A DNA stretch of 64,000 nt. Source: Celeribacter persicus (lineage in GTDB: Bacteria; Pseudomonadota; Alphaproteobacteria; Rhodobacterales; Rhodobacteraceae). Where the stretch lies: the NCBI RefSeq assembly GCF_003050785.1, contig NZ_QAOH01000004.1, positions 186,001-250,000 of the forward strand. Reading direction: 5' to 3'. This document shows positions 12,551 to 23,182 of this stretch, in pieces. The translations under genes were made by a program, and so were the position numbers. The notes under the pieces are model-generated. The model was not told the origin of the DNA. It saw nothing but the letters and a program-made list of their open reading frames with translations, and made no database searches. The stretch's first letter is position 1. Each line of letters opens with the position of its first letter.

Positions 12551-12904
12551 TCAAACCGGCAGCAGAGCGACCGCGACACGACGCCCCTCCGAGGCCAGTA
12601 CATTATAGGTGCGCGCGGCCGTCGGTGTCGCCATATGCTCAAGCCCCAGTCCCGCTTCATCCATCGGCACACGGAACTCTTTCGGCAGATGCGTCATCTC
12701 CGCGCCAGTGCCGATAATGACGAAATCCACCCGCTCGCGGATCTCCAGAAGCGCCTCGGTGTCGGCATAACCGCCCCATGGGATCACCTGCTCGCCACAG
12801 ATCAGCACCGCGCCCTCATAGACCTTGCCGCCCACGCGGAACATGTTCGGCCCGTAGCCATCGACCGGCACGGCATCCTCGAACGGCATTTCATTGAACT
12901 GCAT
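12551..12904 (-). CDS. Mth938-like domain protein
   Basis: A 117-residue protein of the Mth938/NDUFAF3-like family (DUF498). Visible segments are VDFVIIGTGAEM and MATPTAARTYNVLASEGRRV. The mitochondrial relative is a complex I assembly factor; the bacterial role is not established. It is on the same strand between secDF and ccmA, an order I associate with Rhodobacteraceae genomes, and may belong to the same transcript. Confidence 0.85.
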   Translation of the reverse strand: MQFNEMPFEDAVPVDGYGPNMFRVGGKVYEGAVLICGEQVIPWGGYADTEALLEIRERVDFVIIGTGAEMTHLPKEFRVPMDEAGLGLEHMATPTAARTYNVLASEGRRVAVALLPV

Positions 12905-12984
12905 GGCGCCCTCCTGTTACGAAAAGGCCCGCGACGCGCGCGAGCCTCTCCTTTGTGCTTAAAATACTCAAACCCGAGCGCGCG

Positions 12985-15612
12985 TCAAACTGCGCTGCCG
13001 TCGGCCTGAATGCCCTTGGCGGGCTCTTTCTTGTCCCAGTCGCGTTTGACGCCGAGCCACAACAGGATATTGGAGGCTACGAAAACCGACGACCATGTCC
13101 CGACCACAACACCCAGCGTCATCGCGAAAACGAAGCCCCGGATCACGTCGCCGCCTAGCACCAGAAGCGCGATCAGCGCAATCAAGGTGGTGCCGGAGGT
13201 CATCACGGTCCGCGACAGGGTCTCGTTGATCGACATGTTCAATACGCCGCCAAGGTCCAGCTTCTTGTACTTGCGCAGGTTCTCCCGCACCCGATCGAAC
13301 ACGACCACGGTATCGTTGAGCGAGTAGCCCACGATGGTCAGAAGTGCGGCAATTATAGTCAGGTCGAACTGGATGCCGAAGAGCGCGAAGACCCCGATGG
13401 TGATTGCCACATCATGCACAAGCGCCACGACCGCACCCAAAGCGAATTGCCACTCGAACCGTAGCCAGATGTAGAACAGCACGGCGACGATGGCGGCGGC
13501 CACGGCCTCGACCGCAGTCCAGATCAGCTCGCCCGAGACCTTCGGCCCGACGGATTCCACGGAGGGGAAGGTGATCGACGGGTCGACGGTTTTGAGCGCA
13601 TCCTCGACCTGCTGCACAGTTTCCGGCGTGATCGCCTCCACCTCGTCCTGAGCCTGAATGCGGATTTGCGAGACGTGTTGGTTTTCGGCGAAATTCGGAT
13701 CGTACACCTCCGTGATCGACACATCGCCAAGACCCAGCGTCGAAAGGGCAGCGCGGTACTCGCCCACATCCACGGCGGATTCGGACTGGGTCCGAATGGT
13801 GGTCCCACCCTTGAAGTCGATGCCGAAATTGAGGCCCAATGAAATGAAGGACACCATCGCCACCACGACCATCACGGCGGAAAATCCGAAGGTGATTTTG
13901 GCGCGTTTGAAGAAATCAATCGCGGTGTTCACGGGCACGAGATGCACGCCCTTAAGCGTCCAGCCCTTGCGATTCTTGCGCCCGTACCAAGCAACCACCA
14001 TGGCCCGTGTCACGTAAATCGCGGTGAAGAGCGAGGTGATCAGCCCCAGCGCCAGCGTCACGGCAAACCCCTTCACCGGGCCGGAGCCCATGACAAAGAG
14101 GATTGCTGCGGTGATGAAGGTGGTGATGTTGGCGTCGACAATGGCGGAAAGCGCCTTTTCATAGCCAAGCTCAATCGCGCGGCCCGTGGATTTCGAATTC
14201 TTCAGTTCCTCACGGATACGCTCGAAAATCAGCACGTTGGCGTCCACGGCCATCCCGACCGTCAGCACGATCCCGGCGATCCCCGGCAGGGTCAGCGTCG
14301 CCCCGATGGAGGACAAAAGCCCGAACAGCAAGCCGACGTTGATGATCAGCGCGATATTGGCGAAGAGGCCGAACAGCCCGTAGGCCAACGCCATGAAGAT
14401 CAACACGGCGGCAAAGGCAACCATGGTCGCCACTTTACCGGCCTCGATACTGTCGGCGCCAAGCTCCGGCCCGATGGTGCGTTCTTCGAGGAAGTTGATC
14501 TTCGCCGGAAGCGCACCGGCACGCAGCAACACGGCCAGTTCAGTCGATTCCTCGACGGTGAAAGAGCCGGTGATCTGACCCGAGCCGCCCCGGATCGCAT
14601 CCTGGATGCGCGGCGCGGAGATCACCTCGTTGTCGAGCACGATGGCAAACAAAGCGCCCACGTTGGCGGCAGTATAGTCGCCGAATTTGCGCGCGCCCGT
14701 CGGATTGAAGCGGAAGGTTACGGAAGGCCGCCCGTTCTGGTCAAAAGCGGGCTGGCTGTCGGTCAGTTCATCGCCGGAGACAACAGCGGTCTGTTCGAGA
14801 ATGTAATAGACACCCGGTTCATTGACCGAGGGCGCGATGAAGTTGCGTGCGCCGGGGGCCTCGTCCGGGTTGGTGGTGCGCCCTACAACAGGGTGGAAGG
14901 TCAGCTTGGCCGTGGTGCCGATCAGTGATTTCAACTCGGCGGCAGAGCCGATGCCCGGCACCTGAATGAGGATACGATCCTCGCCCTGACGCTGGATCGT
15001 CGGTTCGCGGGTGCCGACTTCGTCGACCCGGCGGCGGATAATCTCAAGCGACTGCTGCATGGTGCGATCATCCGTTGCGGCTTTCTCCGCCTCCGAAAGC
15101 TCGACCGTGATGACATCGTTGACGGCGGAGACCGTGATGTCCCTTTCCCCCGCAGCGGTCAGCGAGACCACCGGCGTGCCGAGCTTGCGCACGGCTGCGA
15201 GCGCGGTTTCCATGCCCGAAGCTTCGGAAATCCGCACGCGGAGCTGGCCTGCGGGCGCATCCAGACGGCGGATCGTGCCCACCGTGTCGCGCTCGTCGCG
15301 CAGCGCGTCGCGCACCTCCGGCCAAAGCGCATCCATGCGGGCGGCATAGACCTCTTCGACCTCGACCTCCCCCAGCAAATGCGCCCCGCCCCGCAAGTCG
15401 AGACCGAGATTCACCAGTGAGGACGGAAGATATGACGGCCAGGCATCGCGTGCGGCGGCCCGCTCCGGGGTTTCGCCGGACTTCTCGATCGCCACGATGG
15501 CATCGTTATGCGCCTCGACCCGTGGATAAAACGCGTTGGGCAGAGCAGCGAGAAGACCGAGGGCCACGAGCCCCCAGATGACGATCCGTTTCCAGAGAGG
15601 CATTTGCAACAT
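12985..15612 (-). CDS. secDF: Protein translocase SecD and SecF fused in one chain
   Basis: An 875-residue fusion. Residues about 1-535 are SecD: an N-terminal helix, the GLDLRGGAHLLGEVEVE motif, a large periplasmic domain and the GMAVDANVLIFERIREEL helix. Residues about 555-860 are SecF, with LGLNFGIDFKGGTTIRT and GYSLNDTVVVFDRVRENL. It uses the proton gradient to help SecYEG pull proteins across the inner membrane. SecD and SecF are more often separate genes. I see no internal stop between the parts. yajC lies upstream on the same strand. Confidence 0.93.
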   Translation of the reverse strand: MLQMPLWKRIVIWGLVALGLLAALPNAFYPRVEAHNDAIVAIEKSGETPERAAARDAWPSYLPSSLVNLGLDLRGGAHLLGEVEVEEVYAARMDALWPEVRDALRDERDTVGTIRRLDAPAGQLRVRISEASGMETALAAVRKLGTPVVSLTAAGERDITVSAVNDVITVELSEAEKAATDDRTMQQSLEIIRRRVDEVGTREPTIQRQGEDRILIQVPGIGSAAELKSLIGTTAKLTFHPVVGRTTNPDEAPGARNFIAPSVNEPGVYYILEQTAVVSGDELTDSQPAFDQNGRPSVTFRFNPTGARKFGDYTAANVGALFAIVLDNEVISAPRIQDAIRGGSGQITGSFTVEESTELAVLLRAGALPAKINFLEERTIGPELGADSIEAGKVATMVAFAAVLIFMALAYGLFGLFANIALIINVGLLFGLLSSIGATLTLPGIAGIVLTVGMAVDANVLIFERIREELKNSKSTGRAIELGYEKALSAIVDANITTFITAAILFVMGSGPVKGFAVTLALGLITSLFTAIYVTRAMVVAWYGRKNRKGWTLKGVHLVPVNTAIDFFKRAKITFGFSAVMVVVAMVSFISLGLNFGIDFKGGTTIRTQSESAVDVGEYRAALSTLGLGDVSITEVYDPNFAENQHVSQIRIQAQDEVEAITPETVQQVEDALKTVDPSITFPSVESVGPKVSGELIWTAVEAVAAAIVAVLFYIWLRFEWQFALGAVVALVHDVAITIGVFALFGIQFDLTIIAALLTIVGYSLNDTVVVFDRVRENLRKYKKLDLGGVLNMSINETLSRTVMTSGTTLIALIALLVLGGDVIRGFVFAMTLGVVVGTWSSVFVASNILLWLGVKRDWDKKEPAKGIQADGSAV

Positions 15613-15639
15613 GGGAATGTCCTGAGACGTCTAATGGGA

Positions 15640-15664
15640 AAGGCCCGCACGGGCGGCGGGCCTT
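15640..15664. terminator. GC-rich hairpin between yajC and secDF
   Basis: AAGGCCCGC (15640-15648) pairs exactly with GCGGGCCTT (15656-15664) around a seven-base loop. No T-run follows on the minus strand, so partial termination or an mRNA-stabilising hairpin is as likely as a full terminator. Confidence 0.5.
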
Positions 15665-15683
15665 GGAAGTTTGCGCTCGGGGA

Positions 15684-16010
15684 TCAGGCGTCCGCGGCAG
15701 GTTCGGTTTTCGAGACCACAGCGCTCAGCGTGGCTTTCTGCACCTTCACCTTCACGCCCTCGGCGATCTCGACCTCGACGAAACCGTCTTCGCGTACCTT
15801 GGTGACCTTGCCCATGATACCGCCGGCGGTCACGACCTCATCGCCACGGCGCACGGCTTCGATCATCGCCTTGTGCTCTTTCATCTTCTTCTGCTGCGGG
15901 CGGATCATCAGGAAATACATGATCGCGAAGATCAGGATCAGCGGCAGGAAAGACATCACCGGGTTGGGGGCGGCACCTGCGGCCTGCGCATAGGCGGGGG
16001 TCACGAACAT
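15684..16010 (-). CDS. yajC: Preprotein translocase subunit YajC
   Basis: A 108-residue single-span protein of the SecDF-YajC complex. The membrane helix VMSFLPLILIFAIMYFLMI is followed by the family motif RPQQKKMKEH and the GDEVVTAGGIMGKV domain. The start MFVTPAYAQ is preferred to an upstream ATG that adds 25 unlike residues. It lies just upstream of secDF, the usual partner. Confidence 0.94.
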   Translation of the reverse strand: MFVTPAYAQAAGAAPNPVMSFLPLILIFAIMYFLMIRPQQKKMKEHKAMIEAVRRGDEVVTAGGIMGKVTKVREDGFVEVEIAEGVKVKVQKATLSAVVSKTEPAADA

Positions 16011-16159
16011 CTGTTGATCCTTTGTGTCTCTTGTTTGTCTCTGGGTCGGGATGGGCATCGCCACCCCATGAAAGTCGCCGCGCACCCTATAGACGGGATT
16101 TGGCCTTGTCCAGCGGGCCCCGCCCCGTTGTTTCGATGGGTCACGCGCTCGTTAGAGGG

Positions 16160-16558
16160 TTATTTGAACCGCCCGCCGCGCTGGATCACTTCGATCTTGT
16201 AGCCGTCCGGGTCGGTGATGAAAAAGAACTTCGCCACGCGTGTGCCTGCCGGGGCGAAATCGACGATCTTACCGGGGGAAAGACCTTCCGCCTCCATACG
16301 GGCATGTTCGGCGTCAAGGTCCTCGACCGACACCGCAAAATGCCCGTAACCATTGCCGAGATCGTAAGGCTCCGTGGTGCCCTTGTTGATCGTCAGTTCC
16401 AGCTCGAACTCGGAGAGCGGGTTCGACATATAAATCAAAGCGAAATCGGGGAAATCGAGCTTTTCTGCCACTGTGAGCCCGAAAGCCGCCTCATAGAACG
16501 CGACCGAGCGCGCCTCGTCGAGCACGCGGATACAGGAGTGAATGGCTTTGGCTGGCAT
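16160..16558 (-). CDS. gloA: Lactoylglutathione lyase (glyoxalase I)
   Basis: A 132-residue VOC-fold enzyme that detoxifies methylglyoxal as its glutathione hemithioacetal. The metal ligands expected for the family are visible: H7 (MPAKAIHSCIRV), E54 (FELELT), H73 (NGYGHFAV) and E123 (GYKIEVIQRGG), in the usual spacing. It stands alone on its strand and is divergent from serS. Confidence 0.93.
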   Translation of the reverse strand: MPAKAIHSCIRVLDEARSVAFYEAAFGLTVAEKLDFPDFALIYMSNPLSEFELELTINKGTTEPYDLGNGYGHFAVSVEDLDAEHARMEAEGLSPGKIVDFAPAGTRVAKFFFITDPDGYKIEVIQRGGRFK

Positions 16559-16708
16559 ATGTCCCTCATCATCTGTTTCCCGTTAGATGTGCCCAAAGCG
16601 CCGCAAGAGCAAGAGGCCAAGGTGGATTAACCCAAATCCCCCTTCCCTCCTTCCTTCCCCTGTTGCATAACCGCGCCGAGTTCAACCCAAACCCCGAGGA
16701 CCCAACCG

Positions 16709-18001
16709 ATGCATGACATCAAGGCCATTCGCGAAAACCCCGAAGCGTTCGACGTCGCCATGGCGCGCAGAGGGTTGTCCGGGGTGTCTGCCGGATTGCT
16801 GGCTCTCGATGCCGACCGCCGCGCGAAAATTGCCGCCGCCGAAGAGGCCAAAGCCGAACAGAACAAAGCTTCGAAAGAGGTCGGTGCCGCCAAGGCCCGT
16901 GGCGACGAGGCCGAGTTCGAGCGGGTGCGTGCACTGGTCTCAGAGAAAAAGGCCGAAATCGCCCGTCTGAACGACGAGGCGAAGGAAGAAGATGCGCGCC
17001 TCAACGATATGCTGATGGCACTGCCGAACGTGCTTTACGATGACGTGCCGGTCGGCGCGGACGAGAACGACAACGTGGAAATCCACCGTTGGGGCACGCC
17101 CGCCAGTTTCGATTTTACGCCGAAGGAGCATTATGAGCTCGAAGGCGTTAAGTCGGGTATGGATTTCGAGGCGGGAGCCAAGATCTCCGGGGCGCGTTTC
17201 GTCGTGCTCAAGGGCGCGGTCGCGCGCATCCACCGGGCGCTCGCGCAATTCATGCTCGACACCCATGTCGACCAGCACGGTCTGACCGAGGCGATTACCC
17301 CGGTGATGGTCCGCGAAGAGATGATGTATGGCACAGGTCAGCTGCCGAAATTCGGCGAGGACAGCTACAAGACCACCAATGGCTGGTGGCTGATCCCGAC
17401 CGCCGAAGTGACGCTGACGAACCTCGTCAATGGTGAGACAATCGACGAAGCCGCCCTGCCGATGCGCTACGCCGCCCATACCCAGTGTTTCCGTTCCGAG
17501 GCAGGAAGCGCGGGCCGTGATACCTCCGGCATGCTGCGTCAGCACCAGTTCGAAAAGGTCGAAATGGTCTCTATCGTCCACCCGAATGAGAGCGAAGCCG
17601 AACACGCCCGCATGACCGAGCAGGCCCAGAACATTCTCGAAGCGCTGAACCTGCCCTACCGCACCGTCAAACTCTGCGACGGAGATATGGGGTTCGGCAT
17701 GAAGCGCACCCATGACATCGAGGTCTGGCTGCCGGGTCAGGACAAATATCGCGAAATCTCCTCGGTCTCGACCGCAGGCGATTACCAGGCCCGCCGCATG
17801 AACGCCCGGTTCAAACCGAAGGACGGCGGCAAGCCGGAGTTCGTCCATACGCTGAACGGCTCGGGCCTCGCGGTCGGGCGCTGCCTCATCGCGGTGCTGG
17901 AGAACGGCCAGAACGCGGACGGTTCCGTCACCCTGCCGGACGTCCTGTCGCGCTACCTGAACGGCAAGCTGACACTGACCGCCGAGGGACAGCTCATCTA
18001 A
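16709..18001 (+). CDS. serS: Seryl-tRNA synthetase
   Basis: A 430-residue class II aminoacyl-tRNA synthetase. The N-terminal long coiled-coil arm (residues about 25-105, rich in Lys, Glu and Ala) binds tRNA. Motif 2 is in [20 protein letters not shown] with QHQFEKVEM after it, and motif 3 is [16 protein letters not shown]. The [15 protein letters not shown] start is conserved. A strong terminator follows. Confidence 0.97.
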   Translation: MHDIKAIRENPEAFDVAMARRGLSGVSAGLLALDADRRAKIAAAEEAKAEQNKASKEVGAAKARGDEAEFERVRALVSEKKAEIARLNDEAKEEDARLNDMLMALPNVLYDDVPVGADENDNVEIHRWGTPASFDFTPKEHYELEGVKSGMDFEAGAKISGARFVVLKGAVARIHRALAQFMLDTHVDQHGLTEAITPVMVREEMMYGTGQLPKFGEDSYKTTNGWWLIPTAEVTLTNLVNGETIDEAALPMRYAAHTQCFRSEAGSAGRDTSGMLRQHQFEKVEMVSIVHPNESEAEHARMTEQAQNILEALNLPYRTVKLCDGDMGFGMKRTHDIEVWLPGQDKYREISSVSTAGDYQARRMNARFKPKDGGKPEFVHTLNGSGLAVGRCLIAVLENGQNADGSVTLPDVLSRYLNGKLTLTAEGQLI

Positions 18002-18028
18002 GTTTCCTTTGCTCCGGAAAATACTTGG

Positions 18029-18056
18029 AAAACGGCGCCCTTTCCGGCGCCGTTTA
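18029..18056 (+). terminator. Intrinsic terminator after serS
   Basis: AAAACGGCGCC pairs with GGCGCCGTTT around a six-base loop, followed by a short T-containing tail. Confidence 0.85.
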
Positions 18057-18074
18057 TCGTTCTATATCAGGGTT

Positions 18075-18803
18075 ATGGATACATATCGCATGATCGCCGT
18101 TTTTCACTTCGCCGCAGCCCTGGCCTTTGCCATTGCCGGCCCCCTTCTCGCCCCCGATTTTCGCGGCTACGATCCGAACGCCTTCCCGATTCCGCAAGGC
18201 GATGCACCCGTGGGTCCCGTAGGGTATGCCTTTTCGATCTGGGGCGTGATCTACATCTGGCTGATCGTCTCAGCAGGTGTCGGACTGTTCAAACGGTCTG
18301 ATGCGCCCGACTGGGCCCCGATGCGCCCGCCACTGATCGCAGCGCTTGTGATCGGCACCCCATGGCTCAGCGTCGCGGTGATGAACCCGGTGATCGCCAC
18401 CGTAATGATCTTTCTCATGCTCGCTCTGGCGATGGTCGCCATGAAACGCGCCCCCATACTCGACCCGTGGCTCGCCCGCGCCCCCACCGCGCTCTTCGCA
18501 GGTTGGCTCACGGCGGCCTCCTTTGCTTCGCTGGGTTATGTCGGTGCGGGATATGGCGTTGTGTTCGATGCTGTCGGCTGGGCATATCTCTGCCTCATCG
18601 GCGCGCTGGCCGTTGCGATCTATGGCACACGCCTGCGCCCCGACGCGCCACTTTATCCCTTCGGCACTGCCTGGGCGCTGATCGCCATCGTCGTCAGGAA
18701 CTGGGGCAGCGCATGGGGTGTCGCGACGCTTGCGGGGCTTGGCGCGGTCCTCCTTCTGGGGCTGAGCGCAAGGGCCTTCAGCCCACAGAACACACCCGCC
18801 TGA
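18075..18803 (+). CDS. Multi-pass membrane protein, weakly TspO/MBR-like
   Basis: A 242-residue integral membrane protein with seven or so hydrophobic helices. The GYAFSIWGVIYIWLIVSAG segment after a Pro/Gly-rich loop recalls tryptophan-rich TspO/MBR-related proteins, but it is longer than a typical 160-residue TspO, so the assignment is tentative. The ATG at 18075 is taken because the 22 residues before it overlap the serS terminator. Its 3' end overlaps the convergent patatin gene by 26 bp. Confidence 0.65.
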   Translation: MDTYRMIAVFHFAAALAFAIAGPLLAPDFRGYDPNAFPIPQGDAPVGPVGYAFSIWGVIYIWLIVSAGVGLFKRSDAPDWAPMRPPLIAALVIGTPWLSVAVMNPVIATVMIFLMLALAMVAMKRAPILDPWLARAPTALFAGWLTAASFASLGYVGAGYGVVFDAVGWAYLCLIGALAVAIYGTRLRPDAPLYPFGTAWALIAIVVRNWGSAWGVATLAGLGAVLLLGLSARAFSPQNTPA

Positions 18804-19680
18804 GCAGGGTCTCATGGTCGCGGACCATACGAAACCCATCCGTGATCGCCTTTTTCGCCTCGTGGAAATCCAGCACCGTCATCTCCGACAATTCCGCCGA
18901 GAGCAGCACCTGCGGCGGCTCGCCCGCCATGCGCGCACGGCGGATATGGTCGGTCATGATGTCGATCGAGGTGGACAGCACATCGAGATAACCCGGCGCG
19001 GGCGGCATGTCCGGCGTCGGGAGTGTCGGCCATAGCCCCCTGAACGCCTCCGGCAAACGCGCCTGAAAGGCGGTCAGCCCGGCGCTTGGGCGTCGCACCT
19101 CCGGTGCCTGCCAGAGCGTTCCGTCGAGCCGTGCGTTCGGGTTCACCGCAATCACCACATCCGCTCCCATGGCGCGCGCCAGAGACACCGGCACCGGGTT
19201 CACCATCCCCCCGTCCAGAAGCCATTTGCCTTGATGATAGAGCGGTGAAATGACGCCCGGCATCGCCGCAGAAGCCCGCACCGCCAGATCGAGCGGCCCG
19301 TCGCGCAGCCAGACCTCGCGCCCGGTTTCCAGATCGGTCGCAACAGCGGCAAAGGGGTGCTCAAGCTCTTCAATGCGCTTCGGAAGGCCAAGCCTTTCGA
19401 TCAGCGTCATGATTTCGCGCGCCTCGACCAGACCGCCTCCCGAAAAGCGCAGATCGACGAGGGACAGGAACGAACGCCGGGTGATCGCCCGTGCCCAGAG
19501 TTCCAGCGCATCGAGCCGCCCCCCCGCATAAGCCGCACCAACGAGCGCCCCCATGGAACAGCCCGCAATGACATCCGGGCGGATGCCGATTTCCGCAAGC
19601 CCCCGCAACACGCCGATGTGACAAAACCCGCGTGCCCCACCAGAACCGAGAGCCAATCCGATTTTCAGGCGTCTGGACAT
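18778..19680 (-). CDS. Patatin-like phospholipase, RssA/NTE type
   Basis: A 300-residue patatin-fold acyl hydrolase. The oxyanion loop is LGSGGARGF (residues 11-19), the nucleophile S42 lies in GCSMG, and the second catalytic Asp lies in the LLDGGMVNPVPV motif. No signal peptide is seen, so it is likely cytoplasmic or peripheral to the inner membrane. It is 12 bp downstream of the NUDIX gene and probably the last member of a uvrA-NUDIX-patatin transcript. Confidence 0.9.
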   Translation of the reverse strand: MSRRLKIGLALGSGGARGFCHIGVLRGLAEIGIRPDVIAGCSMGALVGAAYAGGRLDALELWARAITRRSFLSLVDLRFSGGGLVEAREIMTLIERLGLPKRIEELEHPFAAVATDLETGREVWLRDGPLDLAVRASAAMPGVISPLYHQGKWLLDGGMVNPVPVSLARAMGADVVIAVNPNARLDGTLWQAPEVRRPSAGLTAFQARLPEAFRGLWPTLPTPDMPPAPGYLDVLSTSIDIMTDHIRRARMAGEPPQVLLSAELSEMTVLDFHEAKKAITDGFRMVRDHETLLRRVCSVG

Positions 19681-19692
19681 GCGATGTCTCCC

Positions 19693-20103
19693 TCAGCCGA
19701 GCGCAGCCTTCGCGACTCGGGTGACATTTTGGGACAAAGGACGGTCAGTCGTCAAAAGGTCCTCATAGCGCATCCAATCGACCGCCGCGGCATCATCCGC
19801 GGCAACCGGTTCCCCCGCGATGTAGCGACAGGACACCGCCACGAGCAGGAAATGATGCGCGACCCGATCCCCTTCGCGAAAAATCAGTTCGACATGATCA
19901 ATCACCGCACCCGCCTCCGCGATGACGCCGGTTTCTTCCTCAAGCTCCCGCGCGGCGGCCTCGGCCAGCGTTTCGCCGAATTCGACATGCCCGCCGGGAA
20001 AGCCCCATGTGCCGCGCGCGGGATCCTTTCCGCGTTCGACCATGAGAAACTTTCCGTCTCTCTGGCAGACGGCCAGAACGGCAAGTTTCGGCTGCTCACC
20101 CAT
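19693..20103 (-). CDS. NUDIX hydrolase
   Basis: A 136-residue protein with a complete NUDIX box at residues 38-60 (GHVEF-GE...RELEEETGV), which binds the divalent metal. N-terminal [21 protein letters not shown] and the size suit MutT/ADP-ribose-type hydrolases; the nucleotide substrate is unknown. The start MGEQPKL overlaps the uvrA stop by eight bases, so the longer frame into uvrA is rejected. The coupling with uvrA fits nucleotide-pool or DNA-damage upkeep. Confidence 0.9.
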   Translation of the reverse strand: MGEQPKLAVLAVCQRDGKFLMVERGKDPARGTWGFPGGHVEFGETLAEAAARELEEETGVIAEAGAVIDHVELIFREGDRVAHHFLLVAVSCRYIAGEPVAADDAAAVDWMRYEDLLTTDRPLSQNVTRVAKAALG

Positions 20104-22954
20104 GACGGGCCTTCGCGCGTTCGAGAAGCGGTTTGAGATAGCGCCCGGTGTGCGAGGCCGCGACCTCCGCCACCTCTTCGGGCGTGCCGGTGGCCACGAT
20201 CCGCCCGCCGCCATCACCGCCCTCGGGTCCGATGTCGATGATATGATCGGCGGTCTTGATCACGTCGAGATTATGCTCGATCACCACGACCGTGTTGCCC
20301 TGATCCACCAGCTCGTGCAGCACTTCGAGAAGTTTACGCACATCTTCGAAATGCAGCCCCGTGGTCGGCTCATCAAGGATATAGAGCGTCCGCCCCGTCG
20401 AACGTTTCGACAGTTCCTTCGAAAGCTTCACCCGCTGCGCCTCGCCACCCGACAGCGTCGTCGCCTGTTGCCCGACCTTGATATAACCAAGCCCCACCCG
20501 CATCAGCGCGTCCATTTTCTCGCGGATCGAAGGCACGGCCTTGAAGAACTCCTGCGCGTCCTCGACGGTCATATCCAAGACGTCAGCAATCGACTTTCCC
20601 TTGAATTCGATCTCAAGCGTTTCGCGGTTGTAGCGCTTGCCATGACAGGTCTCGCATTCGACGTAAACGTCTGGCAGGAAATGCATTTCGATCTTGATCA
20701 CCCCATCGCCCTGACAGGCTTCGCAGCGCCCGCCCTTGACGTTGAAGGAGAACCGCCCCGGTTTGTATCCGCGCGCTTTCGCCTCCGGAAGACCCGCGAA
20801 CCAGTCCCGGATCGGGGTGAAGGCCCCGGTATAGGTGGCGGGGTTCGAGCGCGGCGTGCGGCCGATGGGACGCTGGTCGATGTCGATTACCTTGTCGAGA
20901 TGCTCGAAGCCCTTGATGGTCTCACAAGGTGCGGGCGTCTCCCGCGCGCCGTTCAGTTTCATCGCCGCGTTCTTGTAGAGCGTCTCGATGGTGAGCGTCG
21001 ATTTCCCGCCGCCCGACACGCCGGTGACCGCCACGAATTTGCCAAGCGGGAACTCGGCGGTCACCTCCTTGAGGTTGTTGCCGGTCGCCTTCACCACCTT
21101 GAGCGTCTTGCCATTGCCCTCGCGCCGCGCGGGCGGCACGACGATCTCACGCGTGCCGACAAGATACTGCCCGGTGATCGAGGCCGGGTCTTTCTCGATC
21201 TCCTCCGGTGTGCCCTTGGCGACGACGACACCGCCATGAACGCCCGCGCCGGGACCGAGGTCGAAAACGTAATCGGCCTCGCGGATCATATCCTCGTCAT
21301 GCTCGACCACGATCACCGTATTGCCCTGATCGCGCAGGTTCTTGAGCGTGCCGATGAGCCGGTCGTTGTCGCGCTGGTGCAACCCGATGGAGGGTTCGTC
21401 GAGCACGTAAAGCACACCCTGAAGCCCGGAACCGATCTGCGACGCGAGGCGAATACGCTGGCTCTCCCCGCCCGACAGCGTACCAGCGTTGCGGCTCATG
21501 GTGAGGTATTCGAGGCCGACGTTGTTCAAGAACCCAAGCCGTTCGCGGATTTCCTTGACGATGGCGCGGGCAATCTCCTGTTTCTGCGGCGAGAGCGTGT
21601 CCATAACGCCAAGGGTCCACGTATAGGCTTCCTTGATCGACTTTTCGACCACCTGCCCGACATGCAGCCCCGCAATCTTGACCGCCAAAGCCTCGTCCCG
21701 AAGACGATAACCGTGGCAATGTCCGCAGGGCCGGTTGTTCTGATAGCGCTCGAATTCCTCGCGCACCCAGTTGCTGTCGGTCTCGCGATAGCGCCGCTCC
21801 ATATTGGGGATCACCCCCTCGAAGCTGCGTTCGATCTCATAGACCCGCCCGCCATCGTCATAGCGGAATTTGATCTCTTCCTCACCGGAGCCATAGAGAA
21901 AGACTTTCTGGATTTTCGGGTCGATGTTCTTCCACGGTGTCGAGGGTTTGAACCCGTAATGTTTCGCAAGCGCTTCAATGGTTTGCAAAAAATAGGGCGT
22001 CTTGCCTTTGCGCCAGGGCGCAATCGCCCCATCGGCGATTTTCAAGGCCGCATCGGGCACCACGAGACGTTCGTCGAAGAACAGCTCAACCCCCAGCCCG
22101 TCGCAATGCGGACAGGCCCCGAAGGGCGCGTTGAAGGAGAAGAGCCGCGGTTCGATCTCCGGGATAGTGAAACCCGAGACGGGACAGGCGAAATTCTCGG
22201 AAAAGGTGATGCGCTCCGGGTCGCCCTCTTTCGGCGCGGTCTCCAGAATGGCGATCCCGTCGGCGAGATCGAGCGCTGTACGCAAACTGTCCGCCAGACG
22301 TGTTTCCAACCCCTCGCGCACCACGAGGCGATCCACCACCACGTCGATATTATGGCGGAATTTCTTGTCCAGAGTGGGCGGCTCATCGAGTTCATAAAAC
22401 GCCCCATCGACTTTCACCCGTTGGAAGCCCTGCTTCCGAAGCTCCAGAAATTCCTTGCGATATTCGCCCTTCCGATCCCGCACGATGGGCGCCAGAAGAT
22501 AGGCGCGCGTGCCCTCCTCCATCCGCATGGTGATATCCACCATGTCCTGCACCTGCTGCGCTTCAATGGGCAGGCCGGTTGCAGGCGAATATGGCGTCCC
22601 GGCGCGGGCGAACAGAAGGCGCAGGTAATCGTAAATCTCCGTCACCGTACCGACGGTGGAACGCGGGTTCTTGGACGTTGTCTTTTGCTCGATGGAAATC
22701 GCGGGAGACAGGCCCGAAATGTGATCCACATCCGGCTTACCCATCATGTCGAGGAACTGGCGCGCATAGGCCGACAGGCTCTCGACATAGCGCCGCTGCC
22801 CCTCCGCATAGATCGTATCAAAAGCGAGCGACGACTTGCCGGACCCCGAAAGGCCGGTGATCACCACAAGCTCGTCGCGTGGGATGTCCACATCCACATT
22901 CTTGAGATTGTGCTCGCGCGCACCGCGCACTTCGATGAATTTCAACTCGGCCAT
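20096..22954 (-). CDS. uvrA: Excinuclease ABC subunit A
   Basis: A 952-residue DNA damage sensor of nucleotide excision repair. The first Walker A motif is GLSGSGKSS at residues 34-42 and the second is GVSGGGKST. Signature motifs read [12 protein letters not shown] and [15 protein letters not shown]. Zinc-finger cysteine pairs are visible in CPHCDG and CEACQGDG...CETCHG. The start [19 protein letters not shown] is the standard UvrA start; the 19 extra upstream codons are not used. A LexA-type box lies 69 bp upstream. Confidence 0.97.
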   Translation of the reverse strand: MAELKFIEVRGAREHNLKNVDVDIPRDELVVITGLSGSGKSSLAFDTIYAEGQRRYVESLSAYARQFLDMMGKPDVDHISGLSPAISIEQKTTSKNPRSTVGTVTEIYDYLRLLFARAGTPYSPATGLPIEAQQVQDMVDITMRMEEGTRAYLLAPIVRDRKGEYRKEFLELRKQGFQRVKVDGAFYELDEPPTLDKKFRHNIDVVVDRLVVREGLETRLADSLRTALDLADGIAILETAPKEGDPERITFSENFACPVSGFTIPEIEPRLFSFNAPFGACPHCDGLGVELFFDERLVVPDAALKIADGAIAPWRKGKTPYFLQTIEALAKHYGFKPSTPWKNIDPKIQKVFLYGSGEEEIKFRYDDGGRVYEIERSFEGVIPNMERRYRETDSNWVREEFERYQNNRPCGHCHGYRLRDEALAVKIAGLHVGQVVEKSIKEAYTWTLGVMDTLSPQKQEIARAIVKEIRERLGFLNNVGLEYLTMSRNAGTLSGGESQRIRLASQIGSGLQGVLYVLDEPSIGLHQRDNDRLIGTLKNLRDQGNTVIVVEHDEDMIREADYVFDLGPGAGVHGGVVVAKGTPEEIEKDPASITGQYLVGTREIVVPPARREGNGKTLKVVKATGNNLKEVTAEFPLGKFVAVTGVSGGGKSTLTIETLYKNAAMKLNGARETPAPCETIKGFEHLDKVIDIDQRPIGRTPRSNPATYTGAFTPIRDWFAGLPEAKARGYKPGRFSFNVKGGRCEACQGDGVIKIEMHFLPDVYVECETCHGKRYNRETLEIEFKGKSIADVLDMTVEDAQEFFKAVPSIREKMDALMRVGLGYIKVGQQATTLSGGEAQRVKLSKELSKRSTGRTLYILDEPTTGLHFEDVRKLLEVLHELVDQGNTVVVIEHNLDVIKTADHIIDIGPEGGDGGGRIVATGTPEEVAEVAASHTGRYLKPLLERAKARHG

Positions 22955-23022
22955 AGGGCACCCCACTCGGATTCTGCCCTCATATCTAGTGGAGCCTTGC
23001 GTCCGATCCAACAGGAAATTGA

Positions 23023-23037
23023 GAACATAACAAGAAC
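23023..23037 (-). promoter_or_regulatory. LexA/SOS box upstream of uvrA
   Basis: On the minus strand the site reads GTTC-TTGTTAT-GTTC, an exact match to the alphaproteobacterial LexA consensus GTTC-N7-GTTC. It is 69 bp upstream of the uvrA start, a normal operator distance, so uvrA and the coupled NUDIX and patatin genes are likely SOS-induced. Confidence 0.88.
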
Positions 23038-23182
23038 TGGCATTCCCTTTGCCCGGTTTTTCACCGATCGCAACTTTGGGACAGGGCTGCTTCCCTTTTC
23101 GGTGATTTCATCACAGACGCCCCATTGACCTCTGACTAGAAGAGGCGCAATCAACAAGAAATGACTGCAAGGGTAAGCTGAA

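Noticed and set aside
19922-23128. A 1068-codon plus-strand frame opposite uvrA
   Set aside because: Antisense shadow of uvrA; composition is Arg/His-rich as expected for a shadow.
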